The notes beneath the pieces are model-generated. The model had not been told where the DNA came from and did not search any database. It was given only the letters and a program-made list of their open reading frames with translations. A DNA stretch of 64,000 bases from Sporanaerobacter acetigenes DSM 13106. GTDB lineage: Bacteria > Bacillota > Clostridia > Tissierellales > Sporanaerobacteraceae. Positions 15,884-23,603 of this stretch are shown here, in pieces. Made by a program: the position numbers and the translations under genes. Position 1 is the first letter of the stretch, and the number at the start of each line of letters is the position of its first letter. The stretch lies in the NCBI RefSeq assembly GCF_900130025.1, contig NZ_FQXR01000002.1:1-64000 (forward strand), read 5' to 3'.

Positions 15884-17467
15884 TTACACATAATATCTAC
15901 CTAATTTAAGTGATTGTATTGCTAAAAATAATGCATCACATAAATCATCCCTATTTCCTTCACCTTTTGTATTACCAAATTTACCATTCACCTCTTGATA
16001 TATCTTTAATTGTTCAAGTGTTTCTTTATCATTTACAATTACAATTCCAGTTTCTATTGCTTCTTTTGCATCATTGACAAGGATTGTTTTTGATACACTA
16101 TCTTGATACCATCCATGTTGCCATTTTGCTCTACCAGTAATTTTATCTTTTTTCTTTGTTTTAGATAAATTGATATATTGTTTTTCTTTCCATAAACGTT
16201 GTAATATGTCTATTCCATAAGAGTTACGTTCTACCATCAACATTGCATAGTTGTAAAAATATCCTATTTCTGCCACTATATCCGTAAATTTATATGTTGG
16301 TATATCATTTCTGTTAAATGTTGCCACTTGTTCCCCATTGCTATCTAATATACATATTGTACTATCATCACCTTTTCCAGTTCCTAGTGCTGTATCTACA
16401 CCACCAAAATACCATTCTTTAGGTTTAGGCAATTTATAGATATTTAATCCATTTCCTATGTACCTTTGTAAACTTAATGGTAAATCAGGTACATTTTTTA
16501 ATGGTTCAGGTACATAATTCATACGTTCAGTTATTATATTTGCATCAAATACACCAACATTACTTGAAACAAATGCCTGTTCAGGAAATGCAGGATATTC
16601 TTGCAAAAATAATTCCTCTGACATTCCTTGTAATTTCCATTGTCGCCACATGAGTTGTTTTAATGTAACTTTAGTTTTTTTAATTAACATTTGTTCATAT
16701 TTAGTTAATTCTAAAGGATCGTTATGTAATGGTTCGCCATGATTAGTACTTTTATACCATTCTACTGCCAAATCTACTTCATACCTAAATAAATCTAAAT
16801 GGGCTTTATCTGTCCATCCATAAAAGAATGGTTTATATCTACTTCTCCCTTTAGAACTATCTTGCCAAATTTTATAATGATTATTTTGTACTCCTCTTGC
16901 TGTGGATTCTATAATTATCATACTATTTTTGTTTTTTGCAAGTGACTGTTCTACTGTTGATAGCCCTATAAGTTGTTGCGAATCACTATACAGTGCATAC
17001 TCGGATAAATGTACCATTTGTAATGTCATTCCTGCTCCTAATCCATCTGAAGGACATTGAACTATAATTCTACTACCATTACTTAATCCTAACTCATCTC
17101 TGTTGTTTTTATCTTCATCAAGTCGAATTTTATCAGGAATACTATTTTGCATTGTTTTTAACCTATTGAATAATTCCCTTAAACTTGTTTTATTATGACA
17201 AACCATTAAATATGTACTATTTGGTATTCTATATGCATAATACAACATAATACCTAAACTTAAAGTACTAAATCCTAATTGTCTTGACTTTAAAATTATA
17301 TTGTACTTGTCCCTATTCTCTAAAAAATCCTTTTGTGCTTTATTTATTTTAAATGGAATAAGTTTATTTTCTGCATCTAATATCTTAACAAAATTCAATA
17401 GCCACAATTCTATATCATCATTAATTATCTTCAATTTTTCCTTTGTAGTCATTTTCTTCTTAGCCAT
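15884..17467 (-). CDS. terL: Terminase large subunit (DNA packaging ATPase/nuclease)
   Basis: A 527-residue protein. The ATPase Walker A variant is NIILKSRQLGFST (near residue 60), the Walker B-like segment is GAGMTLQMVHLSEYALYS, and the coupling motif region is MIIIESTARG. The nuclease (RNase H-like) starts at YFGGVDTALGTGKGDDSTICIL and ends with GNRDDLCDALFLAIQSL, which supplies metal-binding acids. It cuts and pumps DNA into the capsid with the small subunit and portal. All expected motifs are intact and the length is normal, so it is probably functional. It lies 113 nt after terS. Confidence 0.9.
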   Translation of the reverse strand: MAKKKMTTKEKLKIINDDIELWLLNFVKILDAENKLIPFKINKAQKDFLENRDKYNIILKSRQLGFSTLSLGIMLYYAYRIPNSTYLMVCHNKTSLRELFNRLKTMQNSIPDKIRLDEDKNNRDELGLSNGSRIIVQCPSDGLGAGMTLQMVHLSEYALYSDSQQLIGLSTVEQSLAKNKNSMIIIESTARGVQNNHYKIWQDSSKGRSRYKPFFYGWTDKAHLDLFRYEVDLAVEWYKSTNHGEPLHNDPLELTKYEQMLIKKTKVTLKQLMWRQWKLQGMSEELFLQEYPAFPEQAFVSSNVGVFDANIITERMNYVPEPLKNVPDLPLSLQRYIGNGLNIYKLPKPKEWYFGGVDTALGTGKGDDSTICILDSNGEQVATFNRNDIPTYKFTDIVAEIGYFYNYAMLMVERNSYGIDILQRLWKEKQYINLSKTKKKDKITGRAKWQHGWYQDSVSKTILVNDAKEAIETGIVIVNDKETLEQLKIYQEVNGKFGNTKGEGNRDDLCDALFLAIQSLKLGRYYV

Positions 17468-17580
17468 ATTACCACCTTCCTATAATATCACCTTATATTA
17501 AACATAAAAATAAGAGGTATAATTGGTCTACTGCCATATTAAAACCCCTTACAATCCAATCTGACACGTTACATCTATGT

Positions 17581-18039
17581 CTATATGATTAGCCCATCAT
17601 CTTCATCTTCTTTTTCTTCTTGTTCCTGAAAATCATCTATACTCTTTCTATATTTCTTTATTTCCCCTTGCAACATTATTACATTTTTAATTGCTTGACT
17701 ATCTGTTTCCTCTATTGCTTTTTTCTTTGTTGCAGAATATATTGCTAACAAATCTGTAGCAAATTTATCTTCTTGATATAAAAATAATAACCTTTTATAT
17801 TCTGGACTACTTTCCCATCTTTCCATATTTCTTAAAAAAAATTCTTTATCTGTGATTTTTCCACCCATCCAACTTTTACTACATTGCTTAATAAAATCAT
17901 CTTCCGTCATTGCACTATAATCTATTTTTAAATTTTCAATTTCATTTTTCCACTGAAAATAAGCCCTTCTACGCAAATTCTTAACCTTACTTAATTCTTT
18001 CCAAAATGTTGTAGTTGCTGTTGCCATTTTATTCACCAT
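17581..18039 (-). CDS. terS: Probable terminase small subunit
   Basis: A 152-residue protein. The helical region FIKQCSKSWMGGKITDKEFF is followed by YKRLLFLYQEDKFATDLLAIYSATKKKAIEETDSQAIKNVIMLQ, a pattern typical of phBC6A51-like small terminases, then a coiled, very acidic tail (EQEEKEDEDDG). It recognises the packaging site and loads the large subunit, whose gene lies next downstream. Its start overlaps the preceding 76-residue gene by 11 nt; an internal ATG at 18027 could also serve. A terS separate from a helper's is what lets satellites package their own DNA. Confidence 0.65.
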   Translation of the reverse strand: MVNKMATATTTFWKELSKVKNLRRRAYFQWKNEIENLKIDYSAMTEDDFIKQCSKSWMGGKITDKEFFLRNMERWESSPEYKRLLFLYQEDKFATDLLAIYSATKKKAIEETDSQAIKNVIMLQGEIKKYRKSIDDFQEQEEKEDEDDGLII

Positions 18040-18259
18040 CCTTTTTTAATATTTCATTCAAGTCAAGTTTCATTTCATGCAATACACGTAACATTTCCGT
18101 CTGAACTTCCTCAATTGTCATGTTATGTAGTCTTTGTTTCTCTTGCTCTGTCAAAACATATCGTAAATTAGATTTTATTTCTTCTAAATCTCTATTCAAT
18201 TTTGTATAAAACTCCTCATTTTCTTGTTGATAATCTTCTAATGCTTTTAAATTCATCAT
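18029..18259 (-). CDS. Small helical protein of unknown function upstream of terS
   Basis: A 76-residue, highly charged helical protein (ALEDYQQENEEFYTKLNRDL, then TEQEKQRLHNMTIEEVQTEM). AGGAGGTTTAAAC precedes the double ATG. It overlaps terS by 11 nt, so it is probably coupled to packaging. No family is recognised; a coiled-coil partner of the terminase is one guess. Confidence 0.6.
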   Translation of the reverse strand: MMNLKALEDYQQENEEFYTKLNRDLEEIKSNLRYVLTEQEKQRLHNMTIEEVQTEMLRVLHEMKLDLNEILKKDGE

Positions 18260-18351
18260 GTTTAAACCTCCTATGTTTATGTTTTATTTAAAAACATGTT
18301 GCTCAAAGTGACCTCGACACATATAAAAAAGACACCTACTTTTGTAAGTGC

Positions 18352-19614
18352 CTAACTTAATAAATCTAACCATTCATCATCTGTAATATCAGTTATTTCA
18401 TATCTTTTATCATATTGTTCTTGCTGTTCTTCCGTAAATTGTAAACTTTCTGGTTTATATTTATTTATTACATCTACTGTATCTTCTTTTTTAATATTAT
18501 GTTTCTTTTCAAATTCATTCCAAAATTCCTCTTTTTCTTCTACACCATTCAACCAATCTAAATTATCATTATCAAGTTCATTTACTGAACCTGTTTTAGT
18601 TTCTATTATTTCACCTGTTTCATAGTCAACCTTTTTCATTGGATTAGGTTTGCCAAAATGTTTTGGTTCTTTTTCAGTAGTCATTTCTTTAGTGATTACT
18701 TCATCTACCATTGGATTAAACAATACAAATTCATCAATTCTCTTTTCAAGTAAATCTTCATCATTTTTTATTAGATTATAATATTCTTCTTCTTTTTGCC
18801 TTAATTCTTCAACCTCATCATCAGAAATAGAATCTTCTTCAAATAAACTAACTAAATAATTTATTCTACCTTTTATACTTCTTTTCTCGTTTGCTGTTTT
18901 ATTTGTAGTAATTTTTATACCATCTTCAATTAATTCTTGTTTGTATTCTTCTTTCTTTGTTTTTAGCAATTCTTTAGAACCTTTATAATTTAGTGCATAC
19001 ATATAATTACTTTCCTTAACACTACCATCTTTAAATTTCTTTGTACCTACATTATCAGTAATTATTAATTTTAATTCCTTTTCTAATACATCTACCATTC
19101 TACTAACTACTTTTCTACTTTTTAAACCAATTGAATATGCAATATCTGTTTGGTTCCAATAACAATATCCCTTAATGCCAATTCTATACTTTAAAAATGT
19201 AAATAAATTAAATAGATTATATACATTTTCTTCTTTACATTTTACTATTGCATCCAATTCAAAATCATAAACAACTGTATAATTAGTTTCTGGAATATCA
19301 ATATTAACATAAATTAATTGATTATTATTTGCTTTAGAAATATCTACATCAGAAATAATAATATTATCCTTTTGTAATTGTACAAGGCAATCTTTAATTT
19401 TCTTTTGTTGTGTACTATTGTTTTTCTTAATATCTAACACATCAAATAAATATTGTAGATTATATATATATTGTCCTCTAACGAGTAAATTTTTCTGTAT
19501 AAGTGCAAGAATTAATATACTTGCAATTCCATATTGTTCTTGATATTCTTTAGTAAAAAACTTATTATCTACAAAAACAAACTTTTCATTTTCTAACTGT
19601 TCATATGTTTTCAT
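18352..19614 (-). CDS. Replication-initiator-like protein with winged-helix features
   Basis: A 420-residue protein. Residues 20-85 look like a winged-helix module (YGIASILILALIQKNLLVRG, then QKKIKDCLVQLQKDNIIIS), and a second HTH lies at residues 150-185 (WNQTDIAYSIGLKSRKVVSRMVDVLEKEL). A charged linker follows, and the C-terminal peptide YEITDITDDEWLDLLS recalls terminal interaction peptides of plasmid and phage initiators. The two-winged-helix layout, plus iterons directly upstream (19820-20018), supports a replication-initiator role. AGGAGGTATACATA precedes the ATG. A transcription regulator is the alternative. Confidence 0.5.
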   Translation of the reverse strand: MKTYEQLENEKFVFVDNKFFTKEYQEQYGIASILILALIQKNLLVRGQYIYNLQYLFDVLDIKKNNSTQQKKIKDCLVQLQKDNIIISDVDISKANNNQLIYVNIDIPETNYTVVYDFELDAIVKCKEENVYNLFNLFTFLKYRIGIKGYCYWNQTDIAYSIGLKSRKVVSRMVDVLEKELKLIITDNVGTKKFKDGSVKESNYMYALNYKGSKELLKTKKEEYKQELIEDGIKITTNKTANEKRSIKGRINYLVSLFEEDSISDDEVEELRQKEEEYYNLIKNDEDLLEKRIDEFVLFNPMVDEVITKEMTTEKEPKHFGKPNPMKKVDYETGEIIETKTGSVNELDNDNLDWLNGVEEKEEFWNEFEKKHNIKKEDTVDVINKYKPESLQFTEEQQEQYDKRYEITDITDDEWLDLLS

Positions 19615-19793
19615 TATGTATACCTCCTAAAATTTTATTAAACTTTATATGTAAACACAAACATATACAAATAAGAATATATATATTTGTTGTTGAGAAA
19701 GGAAAAGATACTACCACTATGTATTGATATGTAACTAAATTAATTACAACTACAAAACTAAAATATACACTAATAAACAAAAAAATAACATTG

Positions 19794-20018
19794 TACACTC
19801 TTTAGAGTGTGCATAATACTTTAGTTATATTATTTATATATTTAGTTATAGTATTTATCTGTCCATATTTTTATAAGATTTTATAAATCTATTCGAGTAC
19901 CACTTGATTATTTTTATAAGAATTTATAAATATATACACATGGGTTATAATATAAATATATCATACCTTATAGTGTTTGTCAAATATTTATAATATCTTA
20001 TAATTTTATACACATCGG
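19794..20018. other. Candidate replication origin: iterons upstream of the initiator-like gene
   Basis: This AT-rich gap holds three kinds of direct repeat: TTTAGTTATATTATTTAT and TTTAGTTATAGTATTTAT (19820-19837 and 19841-19858, 21 bp apart, two helical turns); TTTTTATAAGA followed by TTTATAAAT at about 19870 and 19914; and ATACACATGGGTTA with ATACACATCGGTTA (about 19933 and 20008). A dyad CACTCTTTAGAGTG lies at 19796-19809. Repeats at helical spacing beside a winged-helix protein suggest an iteron-type origin; this is inference. Confidence 0.5.
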
Positions 20019-20192
20019 TTACATATTAATATTGTGTTTTGCTTTAAGATAATCTTTTAATTCTTCCGTTTCTTGAAACATAAATACTGTCCTGTTTCGA
20101 TTCTTTGGATTTGCTTTTATATCCTTTATAATAAAATTGTTCTTCAATAAATCTTTTGTAACTGTATAAGAATAAATGTAAATATAATCCAT
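20019..20192 (-). CDS. Small DUF5659-like protein, 57 residues
   Basis: An ATG at 20192 lies 7 nt after AGGAGGT. The product reads DYIYIYSYTVTKDLLKNNFI, then IKANPKNRNRTVFMFQETEELKDYL, which has the pattern of DUF5659 proteins (a helix L-x-x-N-x-F, a strand pair, then F-x-x-T-x-E-L-x-x-x-L). These occur in phages and mobile elements without known function. A longer frame shifted by one base overlaps the same region but lacks this match and the well-spaced ribosome site, so I take this frame as the gene. Confidence 0.7.
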   Translation of the reverse strand: MDYIYIYSYTVTKDLLKNNFIIKDIKANPKNRNRTVFMFQETEELKDYLKAKHNINM

Positions 20193-20219
20193 CTTCCATA
20201 CCTCCTATAAAATAAAAGT

Positions 20220-20244
20220 AACGTGTTGTTTTAATCCACACGTT
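20220..20244 (+). repeat. 25-bp inverted-repeat site, copy 2
   Basis: Arms AACGTGT and ACACGTT; 24 of 25 positions match the reverse complement of 15788-15812. It lies between the terminator of the 55-residue gene and the ribosome site of the DUF5659-like gene, a place suited to an operator. Confidence 0.6.
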
Positions 20245-20251
20245 ACATAAA

Positions 20252-20286
20252 ATAAAAAGACCAATCCATTTTTGGATTCGTCTTAT
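20252..20286 (-). terminator. Intrinsic terminator after the 55-residue gene
   Basis: On minus AAGACGAATCCA and TGGATTGGTCTT pair (two mismatches) around AAAA, followed by TTTTATTTTA. The stop codon of the 55-residue gene is inside the first arm. Confidence 0.65.
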
Positions 20287-20450
20287 GCCATAATATCATC
20301 CATATTTACTTTTCTATTTTGCTCATGTATGTTATCATATTTTTTAATTGCTCTAGTTGTTCTTGTCAATCTTCTTTTTTCTTGCTTAGTGAGTGCCTTT
20401 CCTTCAAATCTTTTGTTTAGTACCTTTATGTTTTTATTATCTAAGTACAC
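20283..20450 (-). CDS. Small basic protein of unknown function, 55 residues
   Basis: A GTG start lies 6 nt after GGGGGA. The product is strongly basic (KRFEGKALTKQEKRRLTRTT, then RAIKKYDNIHEQNRK), which suggests nucleic-acid binding. It sits 20 nt after the 264-residue gene and ends in a clear terminator. No family is recognised. Confidence 0.55.
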   Translation of the reverse strand: MYLDNKNIKVLNKRFEGKALTKQEKRRLTRTTRAIKKYDNIHEQNRKVNMDDIMA

Positions 20451-20470
20451 TCAATTTCCCCCTTTTATTT

Positions 20471-21265
20471 TTAAACTCTTAATGATAATTTCACATAATC
20501 TTTATTTGTTATTGCACTACTAAATATAATATTATCAGTTATGTTTTCTTTTTGCAACTGAAAGTAATTGAATCCTACATTTTGATATTGCTGTATTGAT
20601 ATAAACTGTTCTTTTGGCAATGATAAATCTATATTAAATATATCTCCTAATTCATTTAATTTTATATATGTATTAAGATAACCTTCTTCATCAATTTGTA
20701 TTTTACACTTTAAATTATATATTCTTTGCAAACGTTCAAATTCCTTCTTGCTTGTGTTTTTTGCTATGTCTATAAATTGAGGATATTGTAATACATCTTT
20801 ATAATAATATGTAAATAAATCCTTGTTAAAGTGATATTGTAAATAACCACTATCTACTGCAAGTAATAATTGTAATTGTTTATTAGATAGTTTGTCCAAG
20901 TTTACATTATATAAACTTAAAACTGTAATTAATGTACTACCTGCAAACTTATCATAATAATTTGCTCTTGTAATACCTTTATTTAAACTTATAATTTCTG
21001 GATTCTGTATGTATGTTACGTGATTACTAAATGCTTTATGTTTTGCTAAATCTAAATCTACACCAACTAACTTTTCATCTGTTCTGTTTTCACTTAAGTA
21101 ATATGTATCAAAACTAAAAAAGCCATATATGTCGATTTTAAATATCTCATTTAGGACTTTACAACTCGCCAAACTATCTAAATCATCTGTTAGACATAAC
21201 CCAACACCATCTAGTTTTTTATACCAATCCTTAAACTCCTTTTGTTTTATATAATCTAAATTCAT
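20471..21265 (-). CDS. Element protein of unknown function, faintly DHH-phosphoesterase-like
   Basis: A 264-residue protein. Near the N-terminus GVGLCLTDDLDSLASCKVL is followed by LVGVDLDLAKHKAFSNHVTYI, reminiscent of the acidic motifs and D-H-(H/N) element of DHH phosphoesterases: D-D-x-D-S, then V-D-x-D, then N-H. The remainder (YYDKFAGSTLITVLSLYNVNL, LLLAVDSGYLQYHF) also fits an alpha/beta hydrolase-like fold, but the classical D-H-H is not present. It starts 2 nt after the HTH gene and belongs to that unit. The function is unknown; a nuclease or nucleotide hydrolase is a guess. Confidence 0.5.
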   Translation of the reverse strand: MNLDYIKQKEFKDWYKKLDGVGLCLTDDLDSLASCKVLNEIFKIDIYGFFSFDTYYLSENRTDEKLVGVDLDLAKHKAFSNHVTYIQNPEIISLNKGITRANYYDKFAGSTLITVLSLYNVNLDKLSNKQLQLLLAVDSGYLQYHFNKDLFTYYYKDVLQYPQFIDIAKNTSKKEFERLQRIYNLKCKIQIDEEGYLNTYIKLNELGDIFNIDLSLPKEQFISIQQYQNVGFNYFQLQKENITDNIIFSSAITNKDYVKLSLRV

Positions 21266-21267
21266 TT

Positions 21268-21447
21268 TTAAACAACCCCTTTGTTAATTATGTATTCTTT
21301 GTATTGTTCTATTTTTTTTTGTTTCATATCTGCCTTATCATTTTCGAATTTGCTTAATAAAGACACTGAACAATAAATACTATTCGCTATTTCTGTTAAT
21401 GTAATATCTTTACTAATTCGCCTTAATTTCCATTCTTTTCTATCCAT
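21268..21447 (-). CDS. Small XRE-family helix-turn-helix regulator
   Basis: About 59 residues: DRKEWKLRRISKDITLTEIANSIYCSVSLLSKFENDKADM is a standard XRE HTH (R-x-x-x-x-x-T-x-x-E-I-A, then S-x-x-x-x-S-x-x-E-N-x). The ATG at 21447 follows AAAAGGGGATAGAA; an ATG six codons upstream is less likely. It lies between the capsid gene and the 264-residue gene. It may repress or time the capsid or replication units. Confidence 0.75.
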   Translation of the reverse strand: MDRKEWKLRRISKDITLTEIANSIYCSVSLLSKFENDKADMKQKKIEQYKEYIINKGVV

Positions 21448-21558
21448 TTCTATCCCCCTTTTCAATAGTTTGAATTATAAAGTATTAAAAAAAAGATGAA
21501 GGGACTAAATCCCCTCACCTTAATTTGTCTTTGACTTACTTTGACCTTCTATATAAGA

Positions 21559-22440
21559 TTATGCACCAACTTTTTCTGTAAACATTGCAACTGCTTTTGC
21601 ATTTAATAATTTAATTGTTGGCTCTGCAATTACTTGTGCTTTAACACTATCTCCAGTTTTTGCTAACATTTCAAACTGTGGTGTTCTCAAAAATGCAATT
21701 CTTACAAATGAAGGATCAAATATTAATATTTTGTCTGCATCCATATGTCTGTCTAATATTAAATGTACATTTCCATAATTAGTTTGAATTGTATTAGCAA
21801 CTATACCAAACTTGTCATTTTGTGCTTGATAGTAATATTTGTCCTTGTAAAGTGCATCAATTTTTTCTTTTAAATCTGCATTCACTAATGCAACATATTC
21901 ACCAGTTCCTAAACCTGCATCCCAAAGTTTTCTAACTGTTGCTTTAAATGTATCTTCACTAAATACATCAGTTATTTTGTTTTTAGTTGTTGTAAAATTC
22001 TGAAGTCCTTGTAATTTTCTTATTCCTGATGTAGAACCATCATCTTTTACAGAATTTAAAAATGCCTTTTCCATGTTAATTTTCATCTCAATTAATCTAT
22101 CATTTAATTCTTCACCTAACATATCTTTAATTCCTACAACATCTGATGCCATTGCTGAACCTGATACTGAAACTGCCCTCTTAAATATAGAACACACGTT
22201 ATTCATTTCTTTTCTTACAGAATTTTGAAATTCAGTTGTTTCACTACCTTCCTCAACTGTCATATCTGTATCTGCATTTAATTCTCTTTCTCTCCATGTT
22301 ACAATCTTTGAAGTTGCTTTATCATATTGTCCTGCACCTAAAATCAAAGTAGTTAATGGTGTGTCCATTGGATGTATTAAACTAATCTCATTCATTAAAT
22401 CAATATTTTCATTTTGTGTAAAATTATTTGTCTTTATCAT
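21559..22440 (-). CDS. Major capsid protein, SU10/DUF5309 type
   Basis: A 293-residue HK97-fold capsid protein. The N-terminus LMNEISLIHPMDTPLTTLILG and the following VTWRERELNADTDMTVEEGSE match the SU10-type (DUF5309) major capsid proteins, as do the GYxAL-like segment EYVALVNADLKEKID and the C-terminal PTIKLLNAKAVAMFT. It begins 28 nt after the scaffold gene. No separate protease gene is present, as is usual for scaffold-dependent SU10-like heads. The intact frame indicates that the element can build its own capsid. Confidence 0.85.
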   Translation of the reverse strand: MIKTNNFTQNENIDLMNEISLIHPMDTPLTTLILGAGQYDKATSKIVTWRERELNADTDMTVEEGSETTEFQNSVRKEMNNVCSIFKRAVSVSGSAMASDVVGIKDMLGEELNDRLIEMKINMEKAFLNSVKDDGSTSGIRKLQGLQNFTTTKNKITDVFSEDTFKATVRKLWDAGLGTGEYVALVNADLKEKIDALYKDKYYYQAQNDKFGIVANTIQTNYGNVHLILDRHMDADKILIFDPSFVRIAFLRTPQFEMLAKTGDSVKAQVIAEPTIKLLNAKAVAMFTEKVGA

Positions 22441-22468
22441 TATAAATCATCCTCCAATTATTTTTTAA

Positions 22469-22903
22469 TTATTGAAATAATCTTCCTAGTTTGTTACTTA
22501 TCATACCTTGTACATTACCTTCTTTTTCTGCTTTGCTATAATCATCATCTTTTCTTTGAGTTTGTGGTTTGTAACCTGTATCTTTGTTATTCTTAAATAC
22601 CTTTTTCAACTCATTAATTTCTTCCTCATTCTCAATATCAATATCAATCCATTTTGCAAGTTGTGAAGGGATATTGTTCTCTTTTAATACATCTATTGTC
22701 TTATAATATTTTTCCTTTTGTTCGTATTCCTTTTGTTTTTCTTCATATTCTGTTATTTTACCTTCTAAATCTTTAACTTGTTTACTGTAATTCGTTCTAA
22801 CCTTATCAGTTTCAGATTGTATCAGTTTTTGAAGTTGCTCATCTGTAATGTTAAGCCCCTCCATATTTTGTTGTTGATTTTTGTTAGTGTTATTATTTTC
22901 CAT
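22469..22903 (-). CDS. Capsid scaffold protein
   Basis: A 144-residue protein directly upstream of the capsid gene. It is a long coiled coil (TDEQLQKLIQSETDKVRTNY, KDLEGKITEYEEKQKEYEQK) followed by the LKENNIPSQLAKWIDID type motif, which is characteristic of GP20/DUF4355-like scaffolds of Firmicute phages, and an N/Q-rich N-terminus. AAGGAGAATGTTTAA precedes the ATG. It assembles inside the procapsid and leaves before packaging. Confidence 0.8.
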   Translation of the reverse strand: MENNNTNKNQQQNMEGLNITDEQLQKLIQSETDKVRTNYSKQVKDLEGKITEYEEKQKEYEQKEKYYKTIDVLKENNIPSQLAKWIDIDIENEEEINELKKVFKNNKDTGYKPQTQRKDDDYSKAEKEGNVQGMISNKLGRLFQ

Positions 22904-22959
22904 TTAAACATTCTCCTTCCTAGTTGCCTTGTGCTTGTCCCTAGAATAGTTACAAACAT

Positions 22960-23139
22960 TTAGCCCCTATCAATTATTTTTTGTAATTGTAATTCTTTTT
23001 CATTACTTAAATTCTTATGATTATTGAGATAATAACTCATCATTGCATCTGAAATATCTAATTTCCCTGCAATGAAACATTGTTTAATACCATTTTCTTC
23101 TATATATTGTTTTGTTGCTTGTCTTATATCACCATGCAC
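22960..23139 (-). CDS. Small Cro/CI-like helix-turn-helix regulator, 59 residues
   Basis: A GTG start 7 nt after GAGGGGG. The product contains QATKQYIEENGIKQCFIAG, then KLDISDAMMSYYLNNHKN and a short helical tail, the pattern of compact phage XRE repressors (I-x-x-Y-I-x-x-x-G-I-K-Q-x-F-I-A, then S-x-x-x-x-x-L-N). It stands alone between the sigma-like gene and the scaffold, with non-coding DNA on its upstream side. It may be the lysogeny switch or Cro of the element. Confidence 0.7.
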   Translation of the reverse strand: MHGDIRQATKQYIEENGIKQCFIAGKLDISDAMMSYYLNNHKNLSNEKELQLQKIIDRG

Positions 23140-23603
23140 CTCATATCCCCCTCATTATTGATATTGATATTAATTAAAATATATTAACTTATATATAAAA
23201 AACAAGGATACAAACTATTGTTGCACCCTTGCCTTATTGTAAAAAGGAATTGTATGATATCCTCGTCATACACATCTAGTTTTGCAAGGAGAAGGAAACT
23301 AGCAACCTTCTTATGTTTAAAACATTAACTATTTTATGTTAAAAAATGAAATATTAAAAAATTTAACAAACGTTTTGGCGTAAACATTTGTAAAAATCAA
23401 ATTAGAACCCATAAATAAGTTCTACAAAACATATAATTTTTATATATTTTATACAACTTACTTACAATTTTTGTCATTGACATATATTTTATTATATACT
23501 ATAATGTAAATTGGATAAGTGTTTGTGTAAGTGGAAAAGGGTATTAAAAAAAATTAACCCTTTCCCTCCCTCACTATATTATAAAGTCAGGGTGTACACT
23601 TTT
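23140..23603. other. Non-coding gap between the sigma-like gene and the small HTH gene
   Basis: No gene is seen. On minus there is a strong terminator for the sigma-like gene at 23534-23568 (GGGAAAGGGTTAA, a T run, TTAATACCCTTTTCC). A second hairpin at 23202-23236 (AAGGGTGCAA with TTTGTATCCTT) is followed by TTTTTTAT. Between them is AT-rich sequence with a C-T-A-G-T-T / A-A-C-T-A-G pairing near 23277-23306. The promoter of the capsid unit must lie in this gap or upstream of it. Confidence 0.5.

Noticed and set aside
20044-20241. A 65-codon minus frame rich in Tyr, Lys and Ser
   Set aside because: The overlapping frame from 20192 has a well-spaced AGGAGGT site and a DUF5659-like sequence, so the longer frame is a shadow.
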